Part shown: one piece after another, positions 1 through 7,898 of the stretch
Position numbering within the stretch: position 1 is the first letter of the stretch
Layout of the letters: each line of letters starts with the position of its first letter
Source: an uncultured Collinsella sp.
Lineage (GTDB): Bacteria > Actinomycetota > Coriobacteriia > Coriobacteriales > Coriobacteriaceae
Direction of reading: 5' to 3'
Length of the DNA stretch: 25,351 nt
Assembly (NCBI GenBank): GCA_900552705.1
Contig: USAX01000010.1
Location: 1-25,351 of the forward strand
Program-made: the position numbers and the translations under genes
The notes under the pieces: model-generated
The model's input: only the letters and a program-made list of their open reading frames with translations
Database searches by the model: none
Told to the model about the DNA's origin: nothing

Positions 1-86
1 GGCTTAGCAGATGCGGCGGACTTGCGCGCAACCCCGGTAACCTCGTGGGATTGCGTGCGCTTGTTCGTGGCGCTACGGGTACTCAC
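1..86 (-). CDS. Partial gene start, unknown product
   Basis: The reading frame opens with GTG at 86 and stays open to the window edge, giving 28 codons. It begins three bases after the purC stop codon. A good ribosome binding site (AGGAG at 100-96) lies nine bases before the GTG, inside the end of purC, so this looks like a translationally coupled downstream gene. The visible N-terminus begins MSTRSATNKRTQSHEV and is rich in Ser, Thr, Ala, Lys and Arg. It shows no signal peptide or known motif. Too little is visible to name a function; basic, low-complexity N-termini like this often precede a folded domain. Confidence 0.5.
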   Translation of the reverse strand, partial: MSTRSATNKRTQSHEVTGVARKSAASAK

Positions 87-974
87 TTATGCGTTCTCCT
101 TCATGCTTGTGAACTGGGAGCCCGTGATGATCTGGAAGGCCTCGCGATAGCGCTCGGACGTGCCATCGATGACCTCGGCGGGCAGGTGCGGGGTCTCCCC
201 CGTCATATCCCAGTTGGCCTTGAGCCAATTGCGGACGAATTGCTTGTCGTAGCTAGGCTGGATCTTGCCCTCCTCGTAGCTGGCAGCAGGCCAGAAACGG
301 CTGGAGTCGGGCGTGAGGCACTCGTCGATCAGCGTGACCTTGCCATCAATAACACCAAACTCGAACTTGGTGTCGGCAATGATGATGCCACGAGTCGCTG
401 CATACTCGGCAGCAGCCTTGTAGATCTTGAGGGACAGATCGCGAATCTGCGTGGCGATGTCCTCGCCAACGATCTCGCAACAACGCTCAAACGAGATATT
501 CTCGTCGTGATCACCGATCTCGGCCTTCGTGGACGGGGTGAACAGCGGCTCGGGAAGCTTGGAGGCCTCGGTCAGGCCCTCAGGCAGCTGGATGCCGCAG
601 ACGGTGCCGTTCTCGTCGTAGGTCTTCTTGCCCGAACCGGTCAGATAGCCGCGGACGATGCACTCGATAGGAATCGTCTGGGCCTTCTTGACCAGCATGG
701 CGCGGCCAGCGAGGTAGTCACGATACTCAGCAAACTCCTCGGGGAAATCCGCCGGGTCGATGGAAACGAGGTGGTTGGGAACGATGTCGGCAAACTTATC
801 GAACCAGAATGCCGAGATGCGGTTGAGCACCTCTCCCTTAAACGGAATCTCGTCGGGGAGAATAAAGTCGAACGCAGAAATGCGGTCGGTGGCGACCATC
901 AGCAGGTTTTCACCGGCATCATAGATATCACGAACCTTGCCACGGGAATCCGGACGACGCTCCATCGTTGTCAC
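87..974 (-). CDS. purC: Phosphoribosylaminoimidazole-succinocarboxamide synthase
   Basis: PurC is the cytoplasmic SAICAR synthase of de novo purine synthesis. It joins CAIR and aspartate using ATP. Both family signatures are visible: the IECIVRGYLTGS stretch (the E-x-[IV]-V-R-x3-TGS signature) and IADTKFEFG. The N-terminal GKVRDIYD and DRISAFD motifs belong to the nucleotide-binding lobe. The protein is 295 residues, as in the longer, yeast Ade1-like class of the family. The start is set by AAGGAG at 988-983, eight bases before GTG 974. An upstream in-frame GTG at 983 overlaps this ribosome binding site and is unlikely. The partial gene at the window edge follows directly and is probably co-transcribed. 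purB, from the same pathway, lies 7 kb away on the same strand. Confidence 0.96.
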   Translation of the reverse strand: MTTMERRPDSRGKVRDIYDAGENLLMVATDRISAFDFILPDEIPFKGEVLNRISAFWFDKFADIVPNHLVSIDPADFPEEFAEYRDYLAGRAMLVKKAQTIPIECIVRGYLTGSGKKTYDENGTVCGIQLPEGLTEASKLPEPLFTPSTKAEIGDHDENISFERCCEIVGEDIATQIRDLSLKIYKAAAEYAATRGIIIADTKFEFGVIDGKVTLIDECLTPDSSRFWPAASYEEGKIQPSYDKQFVRNWLKANWDMTGETPHLPAEVIDGTSERYREAFQIITGSQFTSMKENA

Positions 975-1005
975 GTGAGTCACTCCTTACCAAAATACGA
1001 CAGTA

Positions 1006-1025
1006 ATGCGGGTTCTTTCCCGCAT
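1006..1025 (-). terminator. Short hairpin between kinase gene and purC
   Basis: ATGCGGG (1006-1012) and CCCGCAT (1019-1025) form a perfect 7-bp stem around a 6-base loop. It lies 59 bases beyond the histidine kinase stop and 31 bases before the purC start. No U-run follows on the minus strand, so it is a weak terminator at best. It could equally be a purC leader hairpin. Confidence 0.35.
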
Positions 1026-1083
1026 GTTTTCGCAAACTCGGAGCGGCAGGGACGAAACCCCTCCTTCACCGAATAGCGAAAAG

Positions 1084-2649
1084 CTAGTGCTCCATTGTAG
1101 TAGATGCCGCGTCCGCCGTGTGCTCGCGAGGCAGATGAATCGTAAAAGTCGTACCCTTTCCAAGCTCCGACTCCACGGATATGTAGCCGTGATGACGCTC
1201 GACGATCTGCTTGGTCACGGCGAGGCCCACGCCCAGACCGCCCGCCTCACGGGCACGGCTGGCATCGGCGCGCCAAAAACGGCCGAAGATGCGCGACAAG
1301 TCATCCTTGGCAATACCGATGCCGGTATCAGAAACGGCGATGCTGACGTGTTTGCGGTCACTGAGCACCGACACCACGACCCAACCGCCCTCGGGGGTGT
1401 AGCGCATGGCGTTGCTCATGAGATTGATGACGCATTGTGTGATCATGTCGGGATCGGCTTCGACGACATCGTCGTGACCTTGGGTCTCGTCAGCAAAGCG
1501 CAAGCGCAGATCGCGGTCGACAAACAGGCGCTCCTGGGCATTGACGATGGAACGCACGAAAGGAACCATGTCCACCGGCTCAAGGTTGAGCGGAGCCGTG
1601 CTGTTTTCCATGCGCGACAGGTCGAGCATCTGCTGCACCAGACGAGCCAGGCGACGCGTCTCGGAAGCAACGGTCTCCAAATGCTCATCGTCGGTGGGAT
1701 ACACTCCATCCTGCATGGCCTCGACCGTTGCGAGCATGGCCATAAGCGGCGTGCGAAGCTCGTGTGCAACGTCTGAGGTCAGGCGCTTCTCGTGTTTCAT
1801 ATCCTTCTCGAGCGAAGTGGCCATCTCATCGAAGGTCTCACCCAGCTGATCAATCTCGTCATCACCGCGCAAACCAGTACGAGCGGACAGATCGCCATCG
1901 CGAATTTGCTTGGCCGTGCTCGTAATACGATGAATCGGCTTGGTGAGCATGCGCGACACGAGCGATCCGATAACGACCGAAATGCAGATTGCAACAACCG
2001 CGGCGAGAGCCATGGCGTTAAAGGTCTTCTCCCTAAATGCAGAATCCGCCTTGGTGAGCAAGGCATCGGAGCCGATGGCCCATAGCTTTACCTGTCCGAC
2101 ATGCTCGCCCGAAGACGTTATGATTTCGACGTTGGCAACGCTATCGGAGTCGGTTGGAGCAGACGAGACCGGGCTATGCGATGCTTTTTTACCGCTCGAG
2201 CTGCTCGACGCTGATTCGCTCTCGCGCACATCGGCAGTCGCGCTTGCCGAGGGCCATGAGTCGTCATAAACGACAACGCCTTTCTTGTTGACGACCTGCA
2301 TACCCAAATCGTCGGACACCAAACTCGATGTCGCGACCGTACGTAGCTCGCCCGCAGTCCAATTGCCGTTTTCCTCATACGACGTCGCAAGCTTTTCGGC
2401 AGCGGAATTTGCGATTTCGACGATATTAGAGCGCGTGTAATCCGAAAAGACCGTGCCCCACACAACAGAGACCACGCCCACCAGCACCAATACCGTCATG
2501 AGCGATGTCAGAGCAAAAGCAAGTGCCATGCGCGAGGGATAGCTCATCGTTGGCCGTGAATCGGAACGAGGCGTGTTCCAACTAGCCTTGGAACCCGCCT
2601 CGCTCTCCTGCTTGTGCTTTTGTCCGATTTCAAAGCGCGCAGGTGTCAT
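1084..2649 (-). CDS. Membrane sensor histidine kinase
   Basis: This is the sensor partner of the response regulator encoded just upstream. The order is a cytoplasmic N-terminus of about 40 residues, TM1 (about 41-65), an extracellular sensor region (about 66-210), TM2 (about 212-232), a HAMP linker (about 233-285), a HisKA dimerisation helix and a HATPase domain. The H-box is SDVAHELRTPL with the phospho-accepting His296. The N-box is NLMSNAMRYTPEGG (409-422), G1 is DTGIG (441-445) and G2 is GGLGVGLA (470-477). All catalytic motifs are intact. The sensor region carries a Ser-rich low-complexity insert (about 143-170) that gives no ligand clue. The start lies 11 bases after the regulator stop, without a strong ribosome binding site, which suggests translational coupling. 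An internal ATG at 2547 is possible. The stimulus is unknown. Confidence 0.92.
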   Translation of the reverse strand: MTPARFEIGQKHKQESEAGSKASWNTPRSDSRPTMSYPSRMALAFALTSLMTVLVLVGVVSVVWGTVFSDYTRSNIVEIANSAAEKLATSYEENGNWTAGELRTVATSSLVSDDLGMQVVNKKGVVVYDDSWPSASATADVRESESASSSSSGKKASHSPVSSAPTDSDSVANVEIITSSGEHVGQVKLWAIGSDALLTKADSAFREKTFNAMALAAVVAICISVVIGSLVSRMLTKPIHRITSTAKQIRDGDLSARTGLRGDDEIDQLGETFDEMATSLEKDMKHEKRLTSDVAHELRTPLMAMLATVEAMQDGVYPTDDEHLETVASETRRLARLVQQMLDLSRMENSTAPLNLEPVDMVPFVRSIVNAQERLFVDRDLRLRFADETQGHDDVVEADPDMITQCVINLMSNAMRYTPEGGWVVVSVLSDRKHVSIAVSDTGIGIAKDDLSRIFGRFWRADASRAREAGGLGVGLAVTKQIVERHHGYISVESELGKGTTFTIHLPREHTADAASTTMEH

Positions 2650-2660
2650 ATGTGATTTCC

Positions 2661-3383
2661 CTATTTCTCGTCCGACTTATCGGTCTTGGCCGGAGCCTCG
2701 AAACGATAGCCGACACCATGGACGGTGTAGAGCCACTTGGGCTTCTTGGGATCATCGCCCAGCTTGGCGCGAAGGTTCTTCACGTGGCTATCGATGGTGC
2801 GCTCATAGCCCTCAAAGTCGTACCCAAGCACCTTCTCGACCAGCTCCATACGGTTGTAAACACGGCCGGGATGACGAGCAAGCGTGGTGAGCAGCTTGAA
2901 CTCGGAAGCCGTCAGATCGACTTCCTTGCCCTCGACCAAGATCTTGTGGCCCGAGATATCGATGACCAGATCGCCGAAGTCGAGTACCTCGACGGCGGGC
3001 TCGTCGGCCTGATGGGCACGGCGGAACAGAGCGCGAACGCGGGCGACGAGCTCGCGCGGCGAGAACGGCTTAATCAGATAGTCGTCGGCGCCGAGCTCAA
3101 GACCGATAATACGGTCCTCGATCTCGCCCTTAGCCGTCAGCATGATGATGGGGACATCCGAGGTATCGCGAATGGTGCGGCAAACACGCTCGCCGGGGAT
3201 CTTGGGGAGCATAAGGTCGAGCACGACCAGGTCAAACTGATGCTTCTCGAACTCCTCGATCGCGGACTGGCCGTCGCCGACGCCCACAACCCAGTAGCCT
3301 TCGCGCTCGAGATAGGCAGCGACGGCGTCACGGATTGCCTTCTCATCCTCGACCAGCAGAATCTTTTTTGCATCTGAAGCCAT
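2661..3383 (-). CDS. OmpR/PhoB-type response regulator
   Basis: This is the DNA-binding half of a two-component pair with the kinase that follows. The 240-residue protein has an N-terminal receiver domain: acidic pocket EDE at 12-14, phospho-accepting Asp56 in VLDLMLP, Thr83 in MLTAK and Lys105 in IKPF. A winged-helix effector domain starts around residue 138, with the typical ERTIDSHVKNLRAKLGDD recognition helix and VHGVGYRF hairpin. Start choice: ATG 3383 has a G-rich binding site (GGGGGG, seven bases away). An in-frame TTG seven codons upstream lacks one. It is probably the first gene of a two-gene operon; target genes cannot be read from the sequence. Confidence 0.94.
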   Translation of the reverse strand: MASDAKKILLVEDEKAIRDAVAAYLEREGYWVVGVGDGQSAIEEFEKHQFDLVVLDLMLPKIPGERVCRTIRDTSDVPIIMLTAKGEIEDRIIGLELGADDYLIKPFSPRELVARVRALFRRAHQADEPAVEVLDFGDLVIDISGHKILVEGKEVDLTASEFKLLTTLARHPGRVYNRMELVEKVLGYDFEGYERTIDSHVKNLRAKLGDDPKKPKWLYTVHGVGYRFEAPAKTDKSDEK

Positions 3384-3438
3384 AACACGGCCCCCCTGTC
3401 TCAATTAGCTAAGAACAAGCCCATTTTAACGCACCTGA

Positions 3439-3477
3439 GCCCGCCGGATGCCGCTATGACGCGGCAGCTCGGCGGGC
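3439..3477 (-). terminator. GC-rich hairpin after the Tat lipoprotein gene
   Basis: An outer stem GCCCGCCG (3439-3446) with CGGCGGGC (3470-3477) encloses an inner stem TGCCGC (3449-3454) with GCGGCA (3461-3466). It lies 60 bases past the lipoprotein stop and about 55 bases before the response regulator start. A stable stem in this place suggests a transcription barrier. No U-run follows on the minus strand, so it is not a canonical intrinsic terminator. Confidence 0.4.
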
Positions 3478-3536
3478 GGTACTCACAATTACAACGCGCT
3501 TATTCCCCTGTTGGCGCCTTTTTAACCCCTCTAAGC

Positions 3537-4748
3537 TTAAAGAGAGAATAGGCGTGCGGTGACCGTCTCTGGTATACCCTGGCTGTTGCGCACCGTGGCG
3601 TACGTAAGGAATGAGTCCGATTTTCCCGCCGTAGCTGGATAATCGCCATACTCCAGGGCTCGGTCGGGCGACAGAAGCGAGCCGTAGGTCTTAGCCGAAG
3701 TGTCAATCAAAAAATGCGACGCCTGGACTTTAACCAGGTATTTATTTTTCCTTCCCGCAACGCACGCGAGCGGCTCACGCGAAAGGAAGAGGTACGGCCC
3801 GCCCTCGTTACCGATATAGGTGCCCATATTGCCCAGGCTACCCACACCGTTATACGTCGCCTCAATGGAGAACACGAAGGTGTCGCCCATATACACGGCC
3901 TCGAAAGGCGAAACCGACGAAGGAAGCACCAGCTGAGCTCGCTTCGTATTGTTGCCGTCAGTCAGGTCGATCGCCGTCATACCGTAATAGACGCCCTCAT
4001 CATTGTGCACGCGGGGCGAGATGGTCAGGATGCCGTCGCTCACACGCGGGGCGGATGCGAAGCGGCCCGTCGACTTCCAAATAGTCTCAGGCTTGGACTC
4101 GCTAGGCGACTGACGGTAGCAGTACGAATCGTTACTCGTCTTGCTGCCGCCGGACGAGGGCATCTTATACCAGATGACCGACGACCCATACGCTGTGAAG
4201 AGCGGCGGATCGTAATTTTCGCCACCGCGATCGAGCTCGACAGCGTTGCCGGTAAGGGAGGAGCCTGCAAGGTTTTGCGCATAGAGTTTCCAAGACGCAT
4301 TGGCAAAGTTCATCTCGACCCACGCGAACACGCCATCACCCGCGCGAACGTCGTAAAACGCATAACCGGTTCCCTCAACGGGATCCTCGATAAGTGTGGT
4401 AAGCGAGCCATCGCCCAGGTTGAGCACACCAAGCGTATTGGCATGCAGGGCAGAAGCAGGCGCCATCATCGCGGCAGCGTAGTCGCCATCGCAGTAGTAC
4501 AGCAGCGTGCCCAGCGGCAGCGTCCACGACGCCGCCGGCTCAAGATCGATATCAACAGCTTCGTACTCATCAGTGATCGAGACAATCTTCGAATCGTCCT
4601 TGATAACTTGCGGCTCGCCGGCGGCATCGTCGCTGGTGCCCGTTTTTTTCGAGCAACCGGCAAGCACCGTGGCAGCGCCCGCGGCAGCACCGCCGAGCAC
4701 AAAGCCACGGCGCGATATTCCATTCTTGATGTGGTCGGCGATACCCAT
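3537..4748 (-). CDS. Tat-exported lipoprotein, probable beta-propeller
   Basis: The product is a 403-residue exported protein of unknown role. Its N-terminus holds a twin-arginine motif (SRRGF, residues 12-16), a short Ala/Gly-rich hydrophobic stretch and a lipobox (LAGC) with Cys32. It is therefore predicted to leave the cell folded through Tat and to be lipid-anchored outside. The mature part has recurring strand-turn patterns such as LGVLNLGDGSLTTLI and GDGVFAWVEM. These suggest beta-propeller-like blades; this is inference, with no family signature recognised. The start is ATG 4748, which shares a base with the stop of the upstream TSCPD gene (TAATG), so the two are translationally coupled. 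In-frame codons upstream run inside the TSCPD gene and are unlikely. Confidence 0.85.
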   Translation of the reverse strand: MGIADHIKNGISRRGFVLGGAAAGAATVLAGCSKKTGTSDDAAGEPQVIKDDSKIVSITDEYEAVDIDLEPAASWTLPLGTLLYYCDGDYAAAMMAPASALHANTLGVLNLGDGSLTTLIEDPVEGTGYAFYDVRAGDGVFAWVEMNFANASWKLYAQNLAGSSLTGNAVELDRGGENYDPPLFTAYGSSVIWYKMPSSGGSKTSNDSYCYRQSPSESKPETIWKSTGRFASAPRVSDGILTISPRVHNDEGVYYGMTAIDLTDGNNTKRAQLVLPSSVSPFEAVYMGDTFVFSIEATYNGVGSLGNMGTYIGNEGGPYLFLSREPLACVAGRKNKYLVKVQASHFLIDTSAKTYGSLLSPDRALEYGDYPATAGKSDSFLTYATVRNSQGIPETVTARLFSL

Positions 4749-5011
4749 TAGGCGATCTCGGCGCGAGCGGCCTCGATAGCGCGCGTAAGCTGATCGGCGC
4801 AAGAGGTCTTTTTCATACCGCAGGTATTACCGGCGAGAACCTCGATTACGCGATCGGCAGGAGCACCCTCGACTAACTTGGAGATTGCCTTGAGATTGCC
4901 GTCACAGCCGCCGGTAAACTCAACGCCCAGCACCTTGCTGCCATCGTCAGAGAGATTGAGGTGAATATTGCGAGAGCATACACCCTGCGGCTTGTAGTCA
5001 AAACTAATCAT
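4748..5011 (-). CDS. TSCPD-domain protein (TIGR03905-like)
   Basis: This is a small, 87-residue cytoplasmic protein. It matches the short stand-alone TSCPD family in length, in the conserved FTGGCDGNLKAISKLVEG core and in the C-terminal TSCADQL motif. TSCPD is the domain also found at the C-terminus of some class II (B12-dependent) ribonucleotide reductases. Cysteines at 12, 36, 64 and 71 could bind metal, but the stand-alone proteins have no established reaction. A G-rich binding site (GAGGGG) precedes ATG 5011. It is coupled to the Tat lipoprotein gene by a one-base stop/start overlap. The 113-base gap upstream contains a GATAAT element and no clear terminator, so it may be read from the cyclase operon or from its own weak promoter. 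Confidence 0.85.
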   Translation of the reverse strand: MISFDYKPQGVCSRNIHLNLSDDGSKVLGVEFTGGCDGNLKAISKLVEGAPADRVIEVLAGNTCGMKKTSCADQLTRAIEAARAEIA

Positions 5012-5124
5012 TGAGATCCCCTCTCAGAAAGAAATTTCAGACGTCTATTATCCCCGCCTGGGCCGACTTATTATCGCAAGCACCGATTCAACATCCTACG
5101 ATGCATGGACTCGCGGGGGCAAGA

Positions 5125-6924
5125 TTAGCAGTCCGCACCCTGTGCGTGGACCGTGCGCTTCTCCCGATACATATTGTGGTCGGCGACACGATATACATCG
5201 GCCAGCGTATTTCCAGCCGTCTCGACGGTCGCCACGCCAATCGATGCGCTGACCGTCAGGGCCTCATCGCTTACCGCGGCAAGACCGAGACGAAGATCCT
5301 GTTCCAGCCCGAGCGCAGACTCGTTGTCAGTATGGGGGCAAACCAGCAAAAACTCGTCGCCGCCAAGGCGCATCGGCAGATAATCCGCACCAGCCACCCG
5401 CCGCAGCACGGACGCCGTCCGTCGCAGCAGTTCATCCCCCATCTCGTGACCATAGATGTCGTTGGTCCGCTTGAGATAATTGCAGTCCAACATAATCACG
5501 CTCACGGGCAAGTCCTCGTTTACCAGGCTATCTCCGCGCGATTCAAGATAGTTGCGGTTGCGAAGCCCCGTCAGTTTGTCTTGATATGACAGCTCCTCGG
5601 CATGCTTGACCATCGATATGTTGTGCGTCGCCACGACGACCGACTCCAGCCGGCCTTGCTCATCGCGATGCTGGGGGACAACCTGTAGCGAGTACCAAGC
5701 GCCTCGACAATCTCGCACCTCGGCAGCCAAGTACGGTACGCCCTCCATACGTTCACGAAGCGAACTTATATCTACGAGTCCCACAACCGCTTCGCGGCTT
5801 TCGGGGCTCACGATATCCCGGCAGACCGTGTCCATAAAGTCATATGCCTCGCTGTGCTCGGCAAATATTTTCGCTATCGCCGGCGACATATTGATCCCCT
5901 CGATCTCGAGGGTGTCGAGATGCAAAAGGAAGGTCGAATCGTAGATGGCGCTTATGGCATTGATAATGCCGAGCTGTTTATCCTTTTCGACCAAATTGCG
6001 GTGGTTAACGATATTTCGAGCCAACAGCACCACGACCCAAAACGCAAGGCTCACCAAGACGCCAGCAGCGACAAATGAAATCCTGTCAGACATGACCTCA
6101 GATTTGGGATATAGCGCAAACAGGCGGTAGTCCTTATATGCCGCACGCACGGCATACCATTCGTCTCCTCGATATTCGATGCGCGTCAGGCCGTCGTCTT
6201 TCCACTCAACTCCTACGCTGGTGAGGAGTCGGGCGAGCGACACGTCAGCATCGGCACTGTTGGATGAGACAATCTCCGCATCCTCCATAACAAGCACCGT
6301 GGGACCCTGGTGGAAGGTACTGTTCGAAAGCACGTCGGCTATGGCATATGAATAGTCGTCCGCCGTATCGGAAACAAGTGAGCGGTATGCCAGGGCAACG
6401 CCGTCGCCATACGGAACAGCACAGACGGCAAAAACGACACCACGGCGCTCATCGACAGTTGAGTAGGTCACTTTGGAACCTTGATACATCGATGCGACCG
6501 GCGAACAGGCCAACTCATCTCGCCACAACATAAGCGGATCGCGACCATCGATGTCGTAGTGGGCAACCATATGGCCATCGGAGTCCATGACCATCAGCCC
6601 CGAAAGGTTCTCGGCATGGACAAATCGCTCGATAAGATCGTCGTTAACCTCAACGCGATCAGAGGACAGGAACGTCGCAAACGATTCGACCGCGGCGAGC
6701 AAATCGTGCGTCGCCTCGGTTTTTCTCCCCTGTTCGTAGCGGTCATATTTTTCGCAAGCGTTCTCCAAAAACACCATGGTTTCTTGGCCAAACCCAAGCG
6801 TTTTTTCGAGGCAGCGATGGGTTCCAACCGTATACAACAGGCCTAACAAGACGGCGCTGACAATAACGCTGGCAGCTATGACGTTCAGAGTCTTTCGACT
6901 CAAGCGGTGCTCATCAGTTGTCAT
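5125..6924 (-). CDS. Membrane diguanylate cyclase (sensor-PAS-GGDEF)
   Basis: A 599-residue signalling protein predicted to make cyclic di-GMP. TM1 (about 12-33) and TM2 (about 283-303) enclose a roughly 250-residue extracellular sensor region. The VMDSDGHMVAHYD segment in it resembles Cache-type sensors. A PAS-like domain follows (about 318-440), then GGDEF (about 445-590). The active-site loop is intact (GGDEF, 521-525). Metal- and base-binding residues are present in MLDCNYLKRTND (Asp480, Asn488) and at Asp497. The RxxD inhibitory site expected just before GGDEF is missing, so product inhibition through that site is not predicted. A strong binding site (AAGGAGG) lies in the end of the preceding gene, and ATG overlaps its stop (ATGA). 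It is co-expressed with that solute-binding protein, which may be its ligand receptor. Confidence 0.93.
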   Translation of the reverse strand: MTTDEHRLSRKTLNVIAASVIVSAVLLGLLYTVGTHRCLEKTLGFGQETMVFLENACEKYDRYEQGRKTEATHDLLAAVESFATFLSSDRVEVNDDLIERFVHAENLSGLMVMDSDGHMVAHYDIDGRDPLMLWRDELACSPVASMYQGSKVTYSTVDERRGVVFAVCAVPYGDGVALAYRSLVSDTADDYSYAIADVLSNSTFHQGPTVLVMEDAEIVSSNSADADVSLARLLTSVGVEWKDDGLTRIEYRGDEWYAVRAAYKDYRLFALYPKSEVMSDRISFVAAGVLVSLAFWVVVLLARNIVNHRNLVEKDKQLGIINAISAIYDSTFLLHLDTLEIEGINMSPAIAKIFAEHSEAYDFMDTVCRDIVSPESREAVVGLVDISSLRERMEGVPYLAAEVRDCRGAWYSLQVVPQHRDEQGRLESVVVATHNISMVKHAEELSYQDKLTGLRNRNYLESRGDSLVNEDLPVSVIMLDCNYLKRTNDIYGHEMGDELLRRTASVLRRVAGADYLPMRLGGDEFLLVCPHTDNESALGLEQDLRLGLAAVSDEALTVSASIGVATVETAGNTLADVYRVADHNMYREKRTVHAQGADC

Positions 6925-7793
6925 GAATTTCCTCCTTGCCCGCCCGTCGTCGCTCCTGTCTTGTAATTGCCCACAATACGGTCAATCGTGCCATCTCGAT
7001 CCATGTCGAACAGCGCGGTATTGAGATCCTTTACGACCGATCCTTCATAGCTGTCATCAAACGCGACGCCCAGGTCAACCGTCATAACATTGTCGGCAAA
7101 CACACGGTAAACGCCGGGATACTGAGCAACGAGTCGGTCAAGCGACTGGACATCCGCCATCCAGCAGTCAACGTACCCTTTGACTAGAGCGGCTTTGCAG
7201 AGTTCGGCAGAGCCATATGATTTGATTTGAACGTCCGACGAGACCCCCAGATCCCCCGCAAGCAATCGGCGTTCACTCACCGAACCCGCAATCACCGCAA
7301 TGGTCTTACTTCCATCGAGATGTGCCAAGGACTTGATGCCACTCGTTTTCTTGGCGGCAACCGAGACCGTCACGGTTAGATACGGCTCGGTCCAGTAATA
7401 CTTATCCTCGCGATAACAGGGAGAATAGTCACACCACAGGCAATCGATATCACCGTTTTTGAGCAGCCGGTCGCGATCGTTCCAGTCAATATCGACAAAC
7501 TGTGGCTTGAGCCCCGCACGCTTGCAGGCCTCGCGGGCGATGTCGATATCGATACCGGCGTAATCACCCGTGGTATCGACATACACATAGGGGTCGTTAT
7601 CCGTAACGCCGATTTTGAGCACCGGGAGATCTCTATCGGCTTCATTCGAGGAGGAAGAACTGCTTCGAACGGTATACGTCAGGGCGCCCGCACAGACGGC
7701 AACAAGGAGTATGAGCGTAAACGAGACGATGGTGGCCCGCTTGATGCGTCTGGGCACGTGCCCCCTTTCATCGAAACAGCAGTCGGAGTTCAT
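6921..7793 (-). CDS. Amino-acid-type solute-binding protein (SBP_bac_3)
   Basis: An extracytoplasmic binding protein of the family that feeds polar amino-acid ABC importers. An N-terminal hydrophobic segment (VSFTLILLVAVCAGALTY) acts as signal peptide or membrane anchor; there is no lipobox. The mature part has family hallmarks: LKIGVTDNDPYVYVD, YAGIDIDIAREACKRAG, DIDCLWCDYS and YYWTEPYL. No permease or ATPase gene is near. It is coupled by a 4-base overlap to the diguanylate cyclase gene, so a sensory role is more likely than import. The start is uncertain. ATG 7793 lacks a good binding site, while GTG 7757 has AAAGG six bases away and gives a shorter, more typical signal sequence. Any start before 7821 would run into the purB terminator and is rejected. 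Confidence 0.88.
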   Translation of the reverse strand: MNSDCCFDERGHVPRRIKRATIVSFTLILLVAVCAGALTYTVRSSSSSSNEADRDLPVLKIGVTDNDPYVYVDTTGDYAGIDIDIAREACKRAGLKPQFVDIDWNDRDRLLKNGDIDCLWCDYSPCYREDKYYWTEPYLTVTVSVAAKKTSGIKSLAHLDGSKTIAVIAGSVSERRLLAGDLGVSSDVQIKSYGSAELCKAALVKGYVDCWMADVQSLDRLVAQYPGVYRVFADNVMTVDLGVAFDDSYEGSVVKDLNTALFDMDRDGTIDRIVGNYKTGATTGGQGGNS

Positions 7794-7821
7794 TTTATTA
7801 CCCGGGCGCATATGCGACAGT

Positions 7822-7855
7822 AAAAAAAGCGCCTCGCCCAAGACGGGCAAGGCGC
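7822..7855 (-). terminator. Intrinsic terminator of purB
   Basis: On the minus strand, an 11-bp stem (arms 7845-7855 and 7829-7839, one G-U pair, 5-base loop) is followed by seven U (7828-7822). The same bases on the plus strand would have an A-C mismatch, so it is built for the purB side. It separates purB from the solute-binding protein operon. Confidence 0.92.
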
Positions 7856-7898
7856 CAAAGGTTGAAATGCATCCGCAAGCGGTCGAATTAGGTTAACC

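Noticed and set aside
1..983. Purine biosynthesis operon linking purC and purB
   Set aside because: They are 7 kb apart, separated by several operons and a strong terminator after purB.
7794..7850. N-terminal extension of the solute-binding protein to 7850
   Set aside because: It would translate through the purB terminator hairpin and its U-run; downstream starts at 7793 or 7757 fit better.
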